The notes under the pieces were generated by a model. That model worked only from the letters and a program-made list of their open reading frames with translations, did no database searches and was not told the origin of the DNA. From JBMHDN01 sp049889355 (GTDB lineage Bacteria; Pseudomonadota; Alphaproteobacteria; Puniceispirillales; Puniceispirillaceae): a stretch of 46,239 nucleotides of DNA. Below, in pieces: positions 1-8,762 of the stretch. Where the stretch lies: positions 1 through 46,239 of the forward strand of contig JBMHDN010000022.1 in assembly GCA_049889355.1 (NCBI GenBank), written 5' to 3'. A program made the translations under genes and the position numbers. Positions within the stretch are counted from its first letter, which is position 1; each line of letters starts with the position of its first letter.

Positions 1-153
1 GGTGTGAACCATGCCTATATGCCTATCGTTGTGAAGGCAGTGAGCAAGGAAGAATACGCAAATTGGCTGCTCGAAGCCAAAGAAGAATTCGCATCTAACC
101 AGATGCCGGTAAATCAGCTGCCAGCGACAATCAAGCTGGCATCTGCCCAGTAA
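1..153 (+). CDS. ctaC: Cytochrome c oxidase subunit II, C-terminal end (partial)
   Basis: Only the last 50 codons are present; the gene starts before the window. The frame reads NHAYMPIVV near its beginning, which matches the end of the CuA domain of subunit II, where the cysteine-rich CuA loop is followed by NHxxMP and the Met is a CuA ligand. The CuA cysteines themselves lie outside the window. The short tail ends at TAA, 22 bases before ctaD. The subunit accepts electrons from cytochrome c in the periplasm. Identification rests on this motif plus position directly upstream of subunit I. Confidence 0.88.
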   Translation, partial: GVNHAYMPIVVKAVSKEEYANWLLEAKEEFASNQMPVNQLPATIKLASAQ

Positions 154-175
154 GCTCTCAAAGGGAGATTGAGAC

Positions 176-1768
176 ATGAGTGCGGACGCAACAACAGCCC
201 ATCACGATCACGGCGCCCCAACCGGCTTCGTGCGTCGTTGGCTTTATTCAACAAACCACAAAGATATCGGGACGATGTATATCATCTTCGCGATTATCGC
301 TGCTTTTATTGGCGGTGGCTTTTCTGTCTTCATGCGTATGGAGCTGATGGAGCCCGGTGTTCAATATATGGCAGATGGTCATATGTGGAACGTCTTTACC
401 ACAGCCCATGGTCTGATCATGGTGTTCTTTGTGGTGATGCCGGGCCTGATTGGCGGGTTTGGTAACTGGTTTGTGCCGATTATGGTTGGTGCACCAGACA
501 TGGCCTTTCCGCGGATGAATAATATCTCATTCTGGCTGTTGCCACCTTCTTTCATCTTGCTGCTGCTTTCTGCTGTGGTTGATGGCGGTGCAGGTGTCGG
601 CTGGACGATTTATCCGCCGCTCTCTTCGTCTGAAGGGACACCTGGCATGTCTATGGATTTGGCGATTTTCTCTCTGCACCTGGCTGGTGTGTCGTCCATC
701 CTGGGTGCTGCAAACTTCATCACCACTATTTTCAACATGCGCACACCAGGCATGACTTTGCACAAGATGCCTTTATTTGCATGGGCGATGCTGATCACCG
801 CCTTCTTGCTGTTGCTCGCTGTGCCAGTGCTTGCTGGTGCGATCACCATGTTGCTGACAGACCGTAATTTCGGGACCACCTTCTTCATCCCAGAAGGCGG
901 CGGCGATCCGATTTTGTTCCTGCATTTGTTCTGGTTCTTCGGTCACCCAGAAGTTTACATCATGATTCTGCCAGCCTTTGGCATTGTCAGCCACATCATC
1001 TCAACCTTCTCTAACAAGCCTGTATTTGGCTATCTGGGTATGGCTTATGCGATGGTTGCGATTGGCTTTGTTGGCTTTATCGTCTGGGCGCACCACATGT
1101 ATACAGTGGGTATGGATGTGGATACACGTGCATACTTTACCGCCGCGACCATGGTGATTGCGGTGCCAACTGGGGTGAAGATTTTCAGCTGGATTGCGAC
1201 CATGTGGGGCGGTTCAATCCGCTTTACCGTGCCAATGCTCTGGGCAATCGGTTTCATCTTCTTGTTCACCGTTGGCGGTGTAACAGGGGTGGTACTGGCC
1301 AATGCGGGTATGGATGTGGTGCTGCATAACACCTATTATGTGATTGCGCACTTCCACTATGTGCTATCACTTGGTGCGCTTTATGGCCTGTTTGCCGGTT
1401 TCTATTACTGGTTCTCAAAAATGTCAGGCTATGAGTACAACACCATGCTGGCCAAGCTGCATTTCTGGGTGATGTTCATTGGGGTGAACTTAACCTTCTT
1501 CCCGATGCACTTCTTGGGTCTGGCAGGGATGCCACGTCGTTATATTGACTATCCAGATGCCTTTGCTGGTTGGAACTATGTTGCCTCTATCGGCTCATTC
1601 ATTTCAGCCGCAGGTGCTGTGCTGTTCCTCATCGTGATTGCTGAGGCCTTCATTCGCCGCCGCAAGGCTGCAGACAACCCATGGGGTGAGGGCGCAACAA
1701 CATTGGAATGGCAGGTGTCATCACCGCCGCCTTACCACACCTTTGATGCGCTTCCAAAAGTGAAGTAA
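176..1768 (+). CDS. ctaD: Cytochrome c oxidase subunit I (aa3-type)
   Basis: Catalytic haem-copper subunit, 530 residues, about twelve membrane helices. Visible ligands are His78 (low-spin haem), His257 in GHPEVY (CuB, with Tyr261 as the cross-linked tyrosine), His306-His307 (CuB), His392 (high-spin haem) and His394 (low-spin haem). Glu259 of GHPEVY and Lys335 in TGVKIFSW mark the D and K proton channels, so this is an A-type oxidase. An AGGGAG ribosome site stands 8 bases before the ATG. It follows ctaC and precedes ctaB in the usual alphaproteobacterial cox order. Nothing is missing or truncated. Confidence 0.98.
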   Translation: MSADATTAHHDHGAPTGFVRRWLYSTNHKDIGTMYIIFAIIAAFIGGGFSVFMRMELMEPGVQYMADGHMWNVFTTAHGLIMVFFVVMPGLIGGFGNWFVPIMVGAPDMAFPRMNNISFWLLPPSFILLLLSAVVDGGAGVGWTIYPPLSSSEGTPGMSMDLAIFSLHLAGVSSILGAANFITTIFNMRTPGMTLHKMPLFAWAMLITAFLLLLAVPVLAGAITMLLTDRNFGTTFFIPEGGGDPILFLHLFWFFGHPEVYIMILPAFGIVSHIISTFSNKPVFGYLGMAYAMVAIGFVGFIVWAHHMYTVGMDVDTRAYFTAATMVIAVPTGVKIFSWIATMWGGSIRFTVPMLWAIGFIFLFTVGGVTGVVLANAGMDVVLHNTYYVIAHFHYVLSLGALYGLFAGFYYWFSKMSGYEYNTMLAKLHFWVMFIGVNLTFFPMHFLGLAGMPRRYIDYPDAFAGWNYVASIGSFISAAGAVLFLIVIAEAFIRRRKAADNPWGEGATTLEWQVSSPPPYHTFDALPKVK

Positions 1769-1815
1769 ATCCAAACGTGACGTCGCCTTAAGCCCGTCAG
1801 ATAAGGACCAACCAG

Positions 1816-2745
1816 ATGGACACCACAAAGTCCACAAGATTAGAAGCAGATACCGGTCGCCCCTTGGCATCGGTATCTGATTTCTTTTCGCTGTTAAAAC
1901 CACGGGTGATGAGCCTTGTGGTTTTTACAGGCCTTGTGGGTATGGTGCTCTCAGATGGCGGTCTGCATCCGGTGCTGGCGGCGATATCTATTTTTGCGAT
2001 CGCACTGGGGGCGGGTGCATCTGGTGCGATCAATCAATGGTATGACCGCGATATGGATGCGGTGATGGAGCGGACTAAGAAACGCCCGATACCTGCTGGC
2101 CGTATGGATCCAGATGAAGCTGTTGGCTTTGGTGTGATTGTCGGCCTTTTTTCTGTTTTGATGCTCAGCCTGGCCAGTAATTTCATGGCAGGCGGGCTGC
2201 TGGCCTTTACCATCTTTTTCTATGTGGTGATTTACACCATCTGGCTGAAACGCCGCACGCCGCAAAATATCGTCATTGGCGGGGCAGCTGGTGCTTTGCC
2301 GCCTATGGTGGGCTGGGCAGCGATGACCGGCGAAATCACCCTGCAATCCTTAACCTTATTTGCAATTATCTTTTTCTGGACACCGCCTCATTTCTGGGCA
2401 CTGGCTTTGGTGCGCAATGAAGATTACCGGCGCGCCAATGTGCCAATGCTGCCTGTTCAGGCTGGGGCACCGGAAACCCGCAAACAGATTTTGATTTATG
2501 CGGTGATTATGGCGGCTATTGGCTTGCTACCTGTGGTGATTGGCATGTCAGGGGCTATCTATGGCCTTTTGGCCTTGCTGCTCGGCCTGCGTTTTGTTCA
2601 GCTTTCTTGGCGTTTGTTTAAATCAGCTTCTGATGACCATGCGATGGGGCTGTTTAAATTCTCCATTCTCTATCTGTTTTTGCTGTTCGCCGCGCTGCCT
2701 GTTGATAAATGGCTGGCCATTGCGCTGCCTTTTGGCTTGTTGTGA
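1816..2745 (+). CDS. ctaB: Protohaem IX farnesyltransferase (haem O synthase)
   Basis: UbiA-family membrane prenyltransferase of 309 residues that attaches a farnesyl group to haem B, the first step towards the haem A needed by the neighbouring oxidase. The first aspartate-rich motif reads NQWYDRDMDAVMERT, and a later conserved stretch reads DYRRANVPMLPV. Several hydrophobic helices fill the remainder. AAGGACC serves as ribosome site. It sits between ctaD and ctaG, as in most alphaproteobacteria. No haem A synthase (ctaA) is seen in the window. Confidence 0.96.
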   Translation: MDTTKSTRLEADTGRPLASVSDFFSLLKPRVMSLVVFTGLVGMVLSDGGLHPVLAAISIFAIALGAGASGAINQWYDRDMDAVMERTKKRPIPAGRMDPDEAVGFGVIVGLFSVLMLSLASNFMAGGLLAFTIFFYVVIYTIWLKRRTPQNIVIGGAAGALPPMVGWAAMTGEITLQSLTLFAIIFFWTPPHFWALALVRNEDYRRANVPMLPVQAGAPETRKQILIYAVIMAAIGLLPVVIGMSGAIYGLLALLLGLRFVQLSWRLFKSASDDHAMGLFKFSILYLFLLFAALPVDKWLAIALPFGLL

Positions 2746-2753
2746 GAGACGCT

Positions 2754-2927
2754 ATGACTGAGAAATCACCTATTGATAATCAAAAAACTGAGCCCAAAGA
2801 GCCGCAAACAGCAACCGAGCTGTTGGTCGCCCGTCGCCGTCGCAACCATGCGATTTTGGGCGTGATTTTCGGTCTGGCTGCTTTGTTTTATATCATCACC
2901 ATTGTGCGTATGAGCCTGAGCGATTAA
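2754..2927 (+). CDS. Small single-span membrane protein of the cox operon (CoxF-like)
   Basis: A 57-residue protein with a charged, proline-containing N-terminus, a basic ARRRRNH stretch and one hydrophobic helix (about residues 35-52). It starts 8 bases after the ctaB stop and ends 4 bases before ctaG, so it is surely co-transcribed. A small protein at this place is widespread in alphaproteobacterial cox operons and is sometimes called CoxF or 'cytochrome c oxidase assembly protein'. I chose the ATG at 2754 because it follows the ctaB stop with GAGAG upstream; an upstream in-frame start would lie inside ctaB. The function is inferred from position only. Confidence 0.75.
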   Translation: MTEKSPIDNQKTEPKEPQTATELLVARRRRNHAILGVIFGLAALFYIITIVRMSLSD

Positions 2928-2931
2928 AGCC

Positions 2932-3501
2932 ATGAGCGATCTGATGATGCAACCACAAGAGACTTTAGAGGCCCGCAATAAGCGGTTCCTTTCTGGTGTC
3001 TTTATTGTGGTGGCACTGATGGTCGGCCTTGCTTATGCCTCTGTGCCTTTATATGACCTATTTTGCCGGGTGACCGGTTTTGGTGGCACCACCCAAGTGG
3101 CGACCAGCGCGCCGGCGAGCGTGTCTGCTGCCATCGCGCCTGTTCAGGTGCGCTTTGATGCCAACACCAATCCAAAACTGCCTTGGGCCTTCAAAGCGGT
3201 GGATAAGCCGGTGACCTTGGTCCCGGGTGAGCAGACGGTAATCACCTATCGGGCCACCAATTTAAGCGATGTGCCAACCACAGGCACCGCGACCTTTAAT
3301 GTCACGCCGCAAAAGGCAGGGCCTTATTTCATGAAGATTGAATGCTTCTGTTTCATCGAGCAAACTTTGCAGCCAGGCGAGAGCATGGATATGCCAGTGA
3401 GCTTTTTCATTGACCCGGAAATTGTACAAGATCCCAATACAGCAGATATTGACGAGATTGTGCTTTCCTATACATTTTTCCCAGCTATGGGGGATAGCTA
3501 A
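2932..3501 (+). CDS. ctaG: Cytochrome c oxidase assembly protein CtaG/Cox11
   Basis: Copper chaperone of 189 residues that delivers copper to the CuB centre of subunit I. It has one N-terminal membrane helix (about residues 20-40), followed by the conserved SVPLYDLFCRVTGFGG stretch and a periplasmic immunoglobulin-like domain. The copper-binding pair lies in KIECFCF near residue 140, and a third cysteine sits just after the helix. It begins 4 bases after the preceding small gene. The length is typical of the family. Confidence 0.96.
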   Translation: MSDLMMQPQETLEARNKRFLSGVFIVVALMVGLAYASVPLYDLFCRVTGFGGTTQVATSAPASVSAAIAPVQVRFDANTNPKLPWAFKAVDKPVTLVPGEQTVITYRATNLSDVPTTGTATFNVTPQKAGPYFMKIECFCFIEQTLQPGESMDMPVSFFIDPEIVQDPNTADIDEIVLSYTFFPAMGDS

Positions 3502-3557
3502 ACCGGCCTTATTTTGGGACAGGGCCGGTCTGCCTAAGGGATTAGGCAGGATTTTTT
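3502..3557 (+). terminator. Tandem hairpins with T-run between ctaG and ctaE
   Basis: Two stem-loops lie back to back just after the ctaG stop. The first pairs ACCGGCC (3502-3508) with GGCCGGT (3523-3529). The second is a perfect 8-bp stem, CTGCCTAA (3530-3537) and TTAGGCAG (3542-3549) with a 4-base loop, followed by a run of six T (3552-3557). This has the form of an intrinsic terminator, yet it stands only one base ahead of the ctaE ribosome site (AAGGAG at 3559-3564). It may attenuate transcription or protect a processed 3' end. Confidence 0.6.
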
Positions 3558-3570
3558 CAAGGAGACTAAA

Positions 3571-4356
3571 ATGAGTGGTGATCAACAACATCCCTATCAT
3601 CTGGTAGAACCAAGCCCATGGCCGGCTGTTGGTTCAGCAGCTGGTTTTGTCGCGGCGCTGGGTGCGGCGATGTATATGCATGATTACACCTATGGTGTGC
3701 ATGTGCTGGGCGCTGGTCTTGGTCTGGTGTTGCTGACCATGTTTATGTGGTGGCGCGATGTTATCCGTGAAGCAGAATATCAAGGGCACCATACGCCGAT
3801 TGTTCAGATTGGCATGCGCTATGGCATGATGCTGTTTATCGCCTCTGAGGTGATGTTCTTTGTCGCGTTTTTCTGGGCCTTTTTCGACCGCGCGCTATTC
3901 CCGAATGACGGGGTTTGGCCGCCAGAAGGCATTGAAACCTTCAACCCGTTTGACCTGCCTTTGATCAATACGCTGATCCTGCTCTTGTCAGGCTGTACTG
4001 TGACCTGGGCACACCATGCGCTGTTGCATGATAACCGCCGTGATTTCATCAATGGTCTGGCGATTACAGTTGGCCTTGGCGTGCTGTTCACCGCCCTTCA
4101 GGCCTATGAATATGACCATGCGAAATTCGCCTTTACAGATGGCATCTACCCATCAGTTTTCTATATGGCAACTGGTTTCCACGGCTTCCATGTGATTGTG
4201 GGTACGGTGTTCCTAGCGGTGTGTTTGTGGCGCGGGATGATCGGTCATTTCACCAAGGATGAACATTTCGGTTTCGAAGCGGCCGCTTGGTACTGGCATT
4301 TTGTGGATGTGGTATGGCTGTTCTTGTTTGTCGCGATTTATTGGTGGGGTGGTTGA
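3571..4356 (+). CDS. ctaE: Cytochrome c oxidase subunit III
   Basis: Membrane subunit of 261 residues with seven predicted helices, needed for stability of the oxidase. Conserved features include HPYHLVEPSPWP at the N-terminus, the SEVMFFVAFFWAFF segment, and GFHGFHVIVGT followed by WYWHFVDVVWLFLF near the C-terminus. A strong AAGGAG ribosome site lies 6 bases before the ATG. It follows ctaG after a terminator-like hairpin and is followed by a repeat-bearing gap and then the SURF1 gene. Confidence 0.97.
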   Translation: MSGDQQHPYHLVEPSPWPAVGSAAGFVAALGAAMYMHDYTYGVHVLGAGLGLVLLTMFMWWRDVIREAEYQGHHTPIVQIGMRYGMMLFIASEVMFFVAFFWAFFDRALFPNDGVWPPEGIETFNPFDLPLINTLILLLSGCTVTWAHHALLHDNRRDFINGLAITVGLGVLFTALQAYEYDHAKFAFTDGIYPSVFYMATGFHGFHVIVGTVFLAVCLWRGMIGHFTKDEHFGFEAAAWYWHFVDVVWLFLFVAIYWWGG

Positions 4357-4569
4357 TCCGAGCCTCCTAAAAGACGATATTGTCTTTTAAAGCATGATCG
4401 GTTTTATCGGCCTGCTGATTTATTCGGTGGGCCGATTGAATTTTGAGAAAATGCCCAACTAATCTAATGCAGGCTAATATAATGCAGGCCAATCTAATGC
4501 AGGCTAATCTAATGCAGGCCAATCTAAAGCTGTTCAACAAAGACCGGCTTTGAGTCAAAAATTAATGAG
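4357..4569. other. Intergenic gap between ctaE and SURF1 gene
   Basis: This 213-base gap holds an AT-rich 8-bp hairpin just after ctaE (TAAAAGAC at 4368-4375 with GTCTTTTA at 4382-4389) and a 15-bp tandem array near its end. A 22-codon frame (ATG at 4394, stop ending 4462) would encode a hydrophobic peptide starting MIGFIGLLIYSVG, but it lacks a ribosome site and I do not call it a gene. No promoter stood out. Confidence 0.5.
4461..4527. repeat. 15-bp tandem array, about 4.5 copies
   Basis: Units read aatctaatgcaggct at 4461, 4476, 4491 and 4506, with single-base changes (the last base alternates t and c; the second unit has aatat), then a partial fifth copy. It is direct, has no spacers and lies between ctaE and the SURF1 gene. 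It resembles a slippage-type minisatellite rather than a protein-binding iteron, though the latter is not excluded. Confidence 0.9.
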
Positions 4570-5307
4570 ATGTTCATCATGCAGTTTCGCCCTCTTCTTT
4601 TGCCTACCCTTGTTTCTATACCAGCTTTGATTATTCTGCTCATGCTGGGCACATGGCAGGTTCAGCGGCTAAACTGGAAGACCGCGCTTATTGAACAATA
4701 TACCGCCCGCTCTCAGTCTGACTCCCTGCCAATCACAGCCCTCAAACAACCCATTGAAGGCTCAGAGTTCCAGCGTGTCGGGCTGACAGGTCGGTTTGCC
4801 CATGATCAGGAAATTTACCTCACCGGCCGCACTTATGAAGGCAATGCTGGCTTTCATGTGGTCACCCCTTTTGTGGATCAGACAGGGCGCACATTCTTGG
4901 TGAATAGAGGCTGGGTCTCAGAAGCCTACCGCGCACCAGAGCAGCGTGCCTTTTCGGTGATAGATGAAGAGATCTCCTTTGATGGCATTGTGCGTCTGCC
5001 GCAACGCAAAGGCTATTTTGTACCTGAAAACGAGCCTGATAATGGTTTCTGGTTTACCTTAAAGCCAGATGAAATTGCCGCCCATCTGGGGCGTGATACG
5101 CTGGAAACAGCATTTTATATCGATGCGGTGCGCGGGGATGAGGTGATTACCTTGCCGATTGCAGCTGAGCTGAAAATTGATGTCTCAAACCCGCATTTAA
5201 ATTATGCCATGACCTGGTATGGGCTGGCGCTCGCATTGCTGGGTGTCTATTTTGCTTATCATCATGGGCAGGGCCGCCTGCGTTTTGGCGCGCAACAGGA
5301 TATATAA
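4570..5307 (+). CDS. surf1: SURF1 family cytochrome oxidase biogenesis protein
   Basis: About 245 residues with the SURF1 plan: one membrane helix near the N-terminus (about 10-28), a soluble periplasmic domain, and a second helix near the C-terminus (about 215-233). Family motifs are LGTWQVQRLNWK, FLVNRGWV and NPHLNYAMTWYGLA. SURF1 assists insertion of haem A into subunit I. The start could be the ATG at 4570 or the one at 4579; neither has a clear ribosome site. It closes the cox gene group and is followed 12 bases later by thrC. Confidence 0.94.
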   Translation: MFIMQFRPLLLPTLVSIPALIILLMLGTWQVQRLNWKTALIEQYTARSQSDSLPITALKQPIEGSEFQRVGLTGRFAHDQEIYLTGRTYEGNAGFHVVTPFVDQTGRTFLVNRGWVSEAYRAPEQRAFSVIDEEISFDGIVRLPQRKGYFVPENEPDNGFWFTLKPDEIAAHLGRDTLETAFYIDAVRGDEVITLPIAAELKIDVSNPHLNYAMTWYGLALALLGVYFAYHHGQGRLRFGAQQDI

Positions 5308-5319
5308 AAGGGACCGACT

Positions 5320-6741
5320 ATGGATTATATCAGCACCAGAGGCCAGGATGGCCCGTTATCCTATCAAGAGGCTCTCTTAAACGGGCTGGCACGTGATGGG
5401 GGCTTATATTTGCCTACCAGCTGGCCGCGTTTCTCTCCTGATGACATCCGCGCGATGCGCGGCTTATCCTATCCTGAGCTGGCGGCGCGTATTATGGCGC
5501 CTTTCACCACAGGCGAGCTCAGCCAGGATGAACTCTTGGTGATGGCAAAAGAAGCCTATCAGACCTTCACACATGATGATGTGGTCCCGCTGGTCTCACT
5601 TGGCGACAGGCTGGGCGGTAATCTGCATCTGCTTGAATTATTCCATGGCCCGACCATCGCTTTTAAAGATGTGGCGATGCAGTTCTTGTCACGGGCATTT
5701 GATGATGCGCTTAAACGCACTGGCCGCAAGGCCAGCATTTTAGGGGCCACCTCTGGCGATACGGGCTCAGCAGCCTTAGAAGCCTTTAAAGGGCGCGAAG
5801 CGGTTGATATCTTCATTTTATTCCCAGAAGGGCGGGTCTCGCCTGTTCAGCAAAAACAGATGACGTCGGTCAAAGCCCCAGGGGCATTTGCACTGGCGGT
5901 TGGCGGTGATTTTGATGATTGCCAGCTTCTGGTCAAAAGCTGCTTTAATGACCAGCCTTTTCGTGATGCGGTGAATCTCTCTGCGGTGAATTCCATCAAT
6001 TGGGCACGTCTGATGCCGCAGATTGTCTATTATTTCAGCTCTGCCTTGGCGCTTGGCGCACCTGATCAAAAAGTCGCCTTTTCAGTGCCAACAGGTAATT
6101 TTGGCAATGTTTTTGCAGGCTGGGCGGCTGCCCAGATGGGCTTGCCAGTCGAAAAATTCATCATTGCCTCAAACCGCAATGATATTCTCACACGCTTTTT
6201 TGAAACCCATGCGATGACCAGAGAGACAGTGGCACCCTCTCTCAGCCCGTCAATGGATATTCAGGTTTCCTCAAATTTTGAGCGCCTGTTATTTGAATTA
6301 CTAGACAGAGATGGGGCGGCATGTGCTGAACTGATGGCAGATTTTGCTAAAAATGGCCAATTCAGCCTGCCAGAATCGGTGATGGAAAAGGCCCATGAAA
6401 CCTTCTTGGCCTATCGTTTAGATGATGCAGAAACAAAAGCAGAAATTGCCATCTGTCATCAAGAAACAGGTGAGGTCATTGACCCGCATAGTGCCGTTGG
6501 GCTCGGGGCAGCACGCAAAGCACGGGCAGCTGGCCTGATAGGTGATGAAGTGCCTATCATTGCTCTTGCCTGTGCACATCCTGCAAAATTCCCTGCCGCG
6601 GTCGAAGCGGCCAGCGGTATCACACCGCCATTGCCTGCTCATCTGGCTGATTTGATGGACCGCGAAGAAGCCTCTTTATCTGTGCCGGCAGATATGCAGA
6701 CCATTCAGCAGGTGATGCATGAAAACAGGCGCTCTGCATGA
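5320..6741 (+). CDS. thrC: Threonine synthase
   Basis: PLP enzyme of 473 residues that converts O-phosphohomoserine to threonine. The N-terminal YISTRG start and FHGPTIAFKDVAMQF are typical of the long proteobacterial class; Lys116 in AFKD is the PLP lysine. GATSGDTGSAALEAF forms the phosphate-binding region, followed by the SVPTGNFGNVFAGW stretch. AAAGGGACC serves as ribosome site. The last codons overlap the next gene by 4 bases (ATGA), so the two are translationally coupled. The partner kinase gene thrB lies 5 kb away on the other strand. Confidence 0.97.
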   Translation: MDYISTRGQDGPLSYQEALLNGLARDGGLYLPTSWPRFSPDDIRAMRGLSYPELAARIMAPFTTGELSQDELLVMAKEAYQTFTHDDVVPLVSLGDRLGGNLHLLELFHGPTIAFKDVAMQFLSRAFDDALKRTGRKASILGATSGDTGSAALEAFKGREAVDIFILFPEGRVSPVQQKQMTSVKAPGAFALAVGGDFDDCQLLVKSCFNDQPFRDAVNLSAVNSINWARLMPQIVYYFSSALALGAPDQKVAFSVPTGNFGNVFAGWAAAQMGLPVEKFIIASNRNDILTRFFETHAMTRETVAPSLSPSMDIQVSSNFERLLFELLDRDGAACAELMADFAKNGQFSLPESVMEKAHETFLAYRLDDAETKAEIAICHQETGEVIDPHSAVGLGAARKARAAGLIGDEVPIIALACAHPAKFPAAVEAASGITPPLPAHLADLMDREEASLSVPADMQTIQQVMHENRRSA

Positions 6742-8012
6742 CCGATTTTACCGCGGCTAAGCTCAGCAGATTACCAAACGGATTGCGTGTCGTCTCTTAC
6801 GAGATGGCAAGCGCGCAATCTGCATCGCTCGGGATTTATATCGGGGCAGGGGCGCGTGATGAAACCCCGGCGCAGCATGGCATTGCCCATATGCTCGAAC
6901 ATATGGCTTTCAAAGGAACCACCAGCCGGAGCGCAGCTGATATTGCTGCTGAGGTTGAATCAGTGGGCGGCTATATGAATGCCCATACCAGCCGCGAAGA
7001 AACCGCCTATTATATCCGCGCATTGCCTGAACATCTGGGGCTCGCCATGGATATTCTGAGCGATATCTTGCTCAATACGAGCCTGCCGGCACATGAGCTA
7101 GAGCGTGAGCGCGGTGTGATTTTACAAGAAATCGGCCAATCTCTGGATACACCTGATGATCTGGTTTTTGATCGATTTACCGCCAGCTGCTATCCAGGCC
7201 AATCTATCGGCCAGCCTATTTTAGGCACCGCAGATAGCGTCTCCGGTTTTTCTGCAGCGGATCTCAAGGGCTTTATGTCCAGCTATTATGGTGCTGAACA
7301 GATGCTGGTGGTGGCAACAGGCAAAATCACCCATGATGATATTGTCGCCTTGGCCTTAGACAGGCTTGGCGGGCTGGCCAAAGCCGGTCATCCAAACCGC
7401 CAGACACCAGCCTTTAACGCAGGGCGTGATATTATGGTGCGCGATCTGGAACAGAGCCATGTGATTTTTGGCCTTGCCTCGCCGCCAGCAGGTGATCCTG
7501 ACCGCTACGCCCTTGGCTTGCTCTCTAATCTCTATGGCGGGTCTATGTCCTCTCGCCTGTTCCAGCAAGTGCGCGAAGAACGCGGCCTGTGCTATTCGAT
7601 TTTCTCTTTTCCCCAGACCAACAGCGATTCAGGTGTCTTTGGCATTTATGCCGGCACCTCACCTGAACAGGTGGATGAATTGCTGGCTGTATCTGCTGGC
7701 GCGCTGGCCGATATTGCTGGAAAAACAGAAGAGACAGAGCTGGCCCGTGCCAAGGCTCAATTACGCGCTGGCATGCTGATGGCCCAAGAATCAGTCACTG
7801 GCATGATGGAATCGCTGGCCCGTCAGATGATGATTTTTGGCCAACCCGTTGATCGCCAAAAGGTGCTTGATGATATCGAGGCGGTGAGCTGCCGTGATAT
7901 TGAAAAGGTTGCAACACGGCTGATAGAGACCAGCAAGCCGGCCCTTGCTGTCCTTGGTCCCTCTGGTCCGGTGATGGATAATGAGAGGCTTTGCCAGCAT
8001 CTGGCCGGCTGA
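6738..8012 (+). CDS. M16 family zinc metallopeptidase (processing-peptidase-like)
   Basis: A 424-residue single-unit M16B peptidase. The inverted zinc motif HxxEH is His51-Met-Leu-Glu54-His55, with the distal glutamate at Glu131 (ILQEIGQSLD). The C-terminal half carries the substrate-binding domain with GGSMSSRLFQQVREERGLCYS. Close relatives are the beta subunit of mitochondrial processing peptidase. The start overlaps the thrC stop in an ATGA. Pairing of thrC with this peptidase is common in alphaproteobacteria, but the physiological substrate is not known from sequence. No signal peptide is seen, so it is probably cytoplasmic. Confidence 0.95.
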   Translation: MTDFTAAKLSRLPNGLRVVSYEMASAQSASLGIYIGAGARDETPAQHGIAHMLEHMAFKGTTSRSAADIAAEVESVGGYMNAHTSREETAYYIRALPEHLGLAMDILSDILLNTSLPAHELERERGVILQEIGQSLDTPDDLVFDRFTASCYPGQSIGQPILGTADSVSGFSAADLKGFMSSYYGAEQMLVVATGKITHDDIVALALDRLGGLAKAGHPNRQTPAFNAGRDIMVRDLEQSHVIFGLASPPAGDPDRYALGLLSNLYGGSMSSRLFQQVREERGLCYSIFSFPQTNSDSGVFGIYAGTSPEQVDELLAVSAGALADIAGKTEETELARAKAQLRAGMLMAQESVTGMMESLARQMMIFGQPVDRQKVLDDIEAVSCRDIEKVATRLIETSKPALAVLGPSGPVMDNERLCQHLAG

Positions 8013-8038
8013 TCGCACCAGCTGCCTATTGCTTGGCG

Positions 8039-8614
8039 CTAAGCCCGACCAGCGAGCGGCGAGAGATTGCCAGCATTAAAGCCGCGCAGCGCCAGTGTTT
8101 CCTGCCAGAGATCACGGGTATGCGCATCAAAAACCATATTTGGTTCAGCTGGCAGATGCAGCCACATATTTTCCACCATCTCTTCTTCCAGCTGGCCTGG
8201 CCCCCAGCCCGTATGGCCCAGCATGATTTTATGTTGTTGCGGGCCAATGCCAGCTCCGATTTCAACCACCATTTCAACCTGCATGCTCAGCGCAATATCT
8301 TCTGTAATGGTGATCGAATCAGGCATCAGATGATCAGAACTATGCAAAATATAGCCTCTTTTTGGTTCCACTGGCCCGCCGGTAAAGACTGTCTCTTCAC
8401 CGCCAAAACGGGCAGGGTCCTGATTGAGCTTATTTAACAGATCATCTAGTTTCATCTCGACGGTCGGCTGGTTGATGATAAGGCCCATCGCCCCTTCATG
8501 ATCATGCGAGCACATATAAATCACCGCCTGATGAAAACGCTCATCAGACATTTGCGGGGTCGCGATTAAAAAATGGCCGACCAGCTCGGTGAGGATTTCG
8601 GTATGAGTTATCAT
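8039..8614 (-). CDS. yqgE: YqgE/AlgH family protein (UPF0301)
   Basis: A 191-residue protein of the conserved YqgE family. Recognisable motifs are LVGHFLIATPQMSDERF at the N-terminus, HDHEGAMGLIINQP, then VFTGGPVEPKRGYILH and LGHTGWGPGQLEEE. Its biochemical role is unsettled; in some bacteria AlgH-type members affect transcription of surface products. It is convergent with the M16 peptidase gene (26 bases apart, no clear terminator) and divergent from the DsbD-like gene. AAGGCAG lies directly before the ATG. Confidence 0.95.
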   Translation of the reverse strand: MITHTEILTELVGHFLIATPQMSDERFHQAVIYMCSHDHEGAMGLIINQPTVEMKLDDLLNKLNQDPARFGGEETVFTGGPVEPKRGYILHSSDHLMPDSITITEDIALSMQVEMVVEIGAGIGPQQHKIMLGHTGWGPGQLEEEMVENMWLHLPAEPNMVFDAHTRDLWQETLALRGFNAGNLSPLAGRA

Positions 8615-8762
8615 CTGCCTTTACCTTGGATATATATGCTGAGTTTAGGCTGGTTAACCTTCGCTTGCAAATAGGGCCAGCAGTTGCGCGCATATGTGCC
8701 TGTGTGAATGCGGCCCTAGCTTTTAATATAGGCTGGTCACAGGGCCAGCAAAGGCTTATGTA

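Noticed and set aside
4461..4527. Possible CRISPR array
   Set aside because: Units of 15 bp follow each other without spacers and no cas gene is present.
4367..4558. Minus-strand open frame of repeated RLACI units
   Set aside because: It is only the 15-bp array read in one frame.
7991..8437. 148-codon open frame overlapping the M16 gene end and antisense to yqgE
   Set aside because: yqgE on the other strand is well supported by family motifs; this frame has none.
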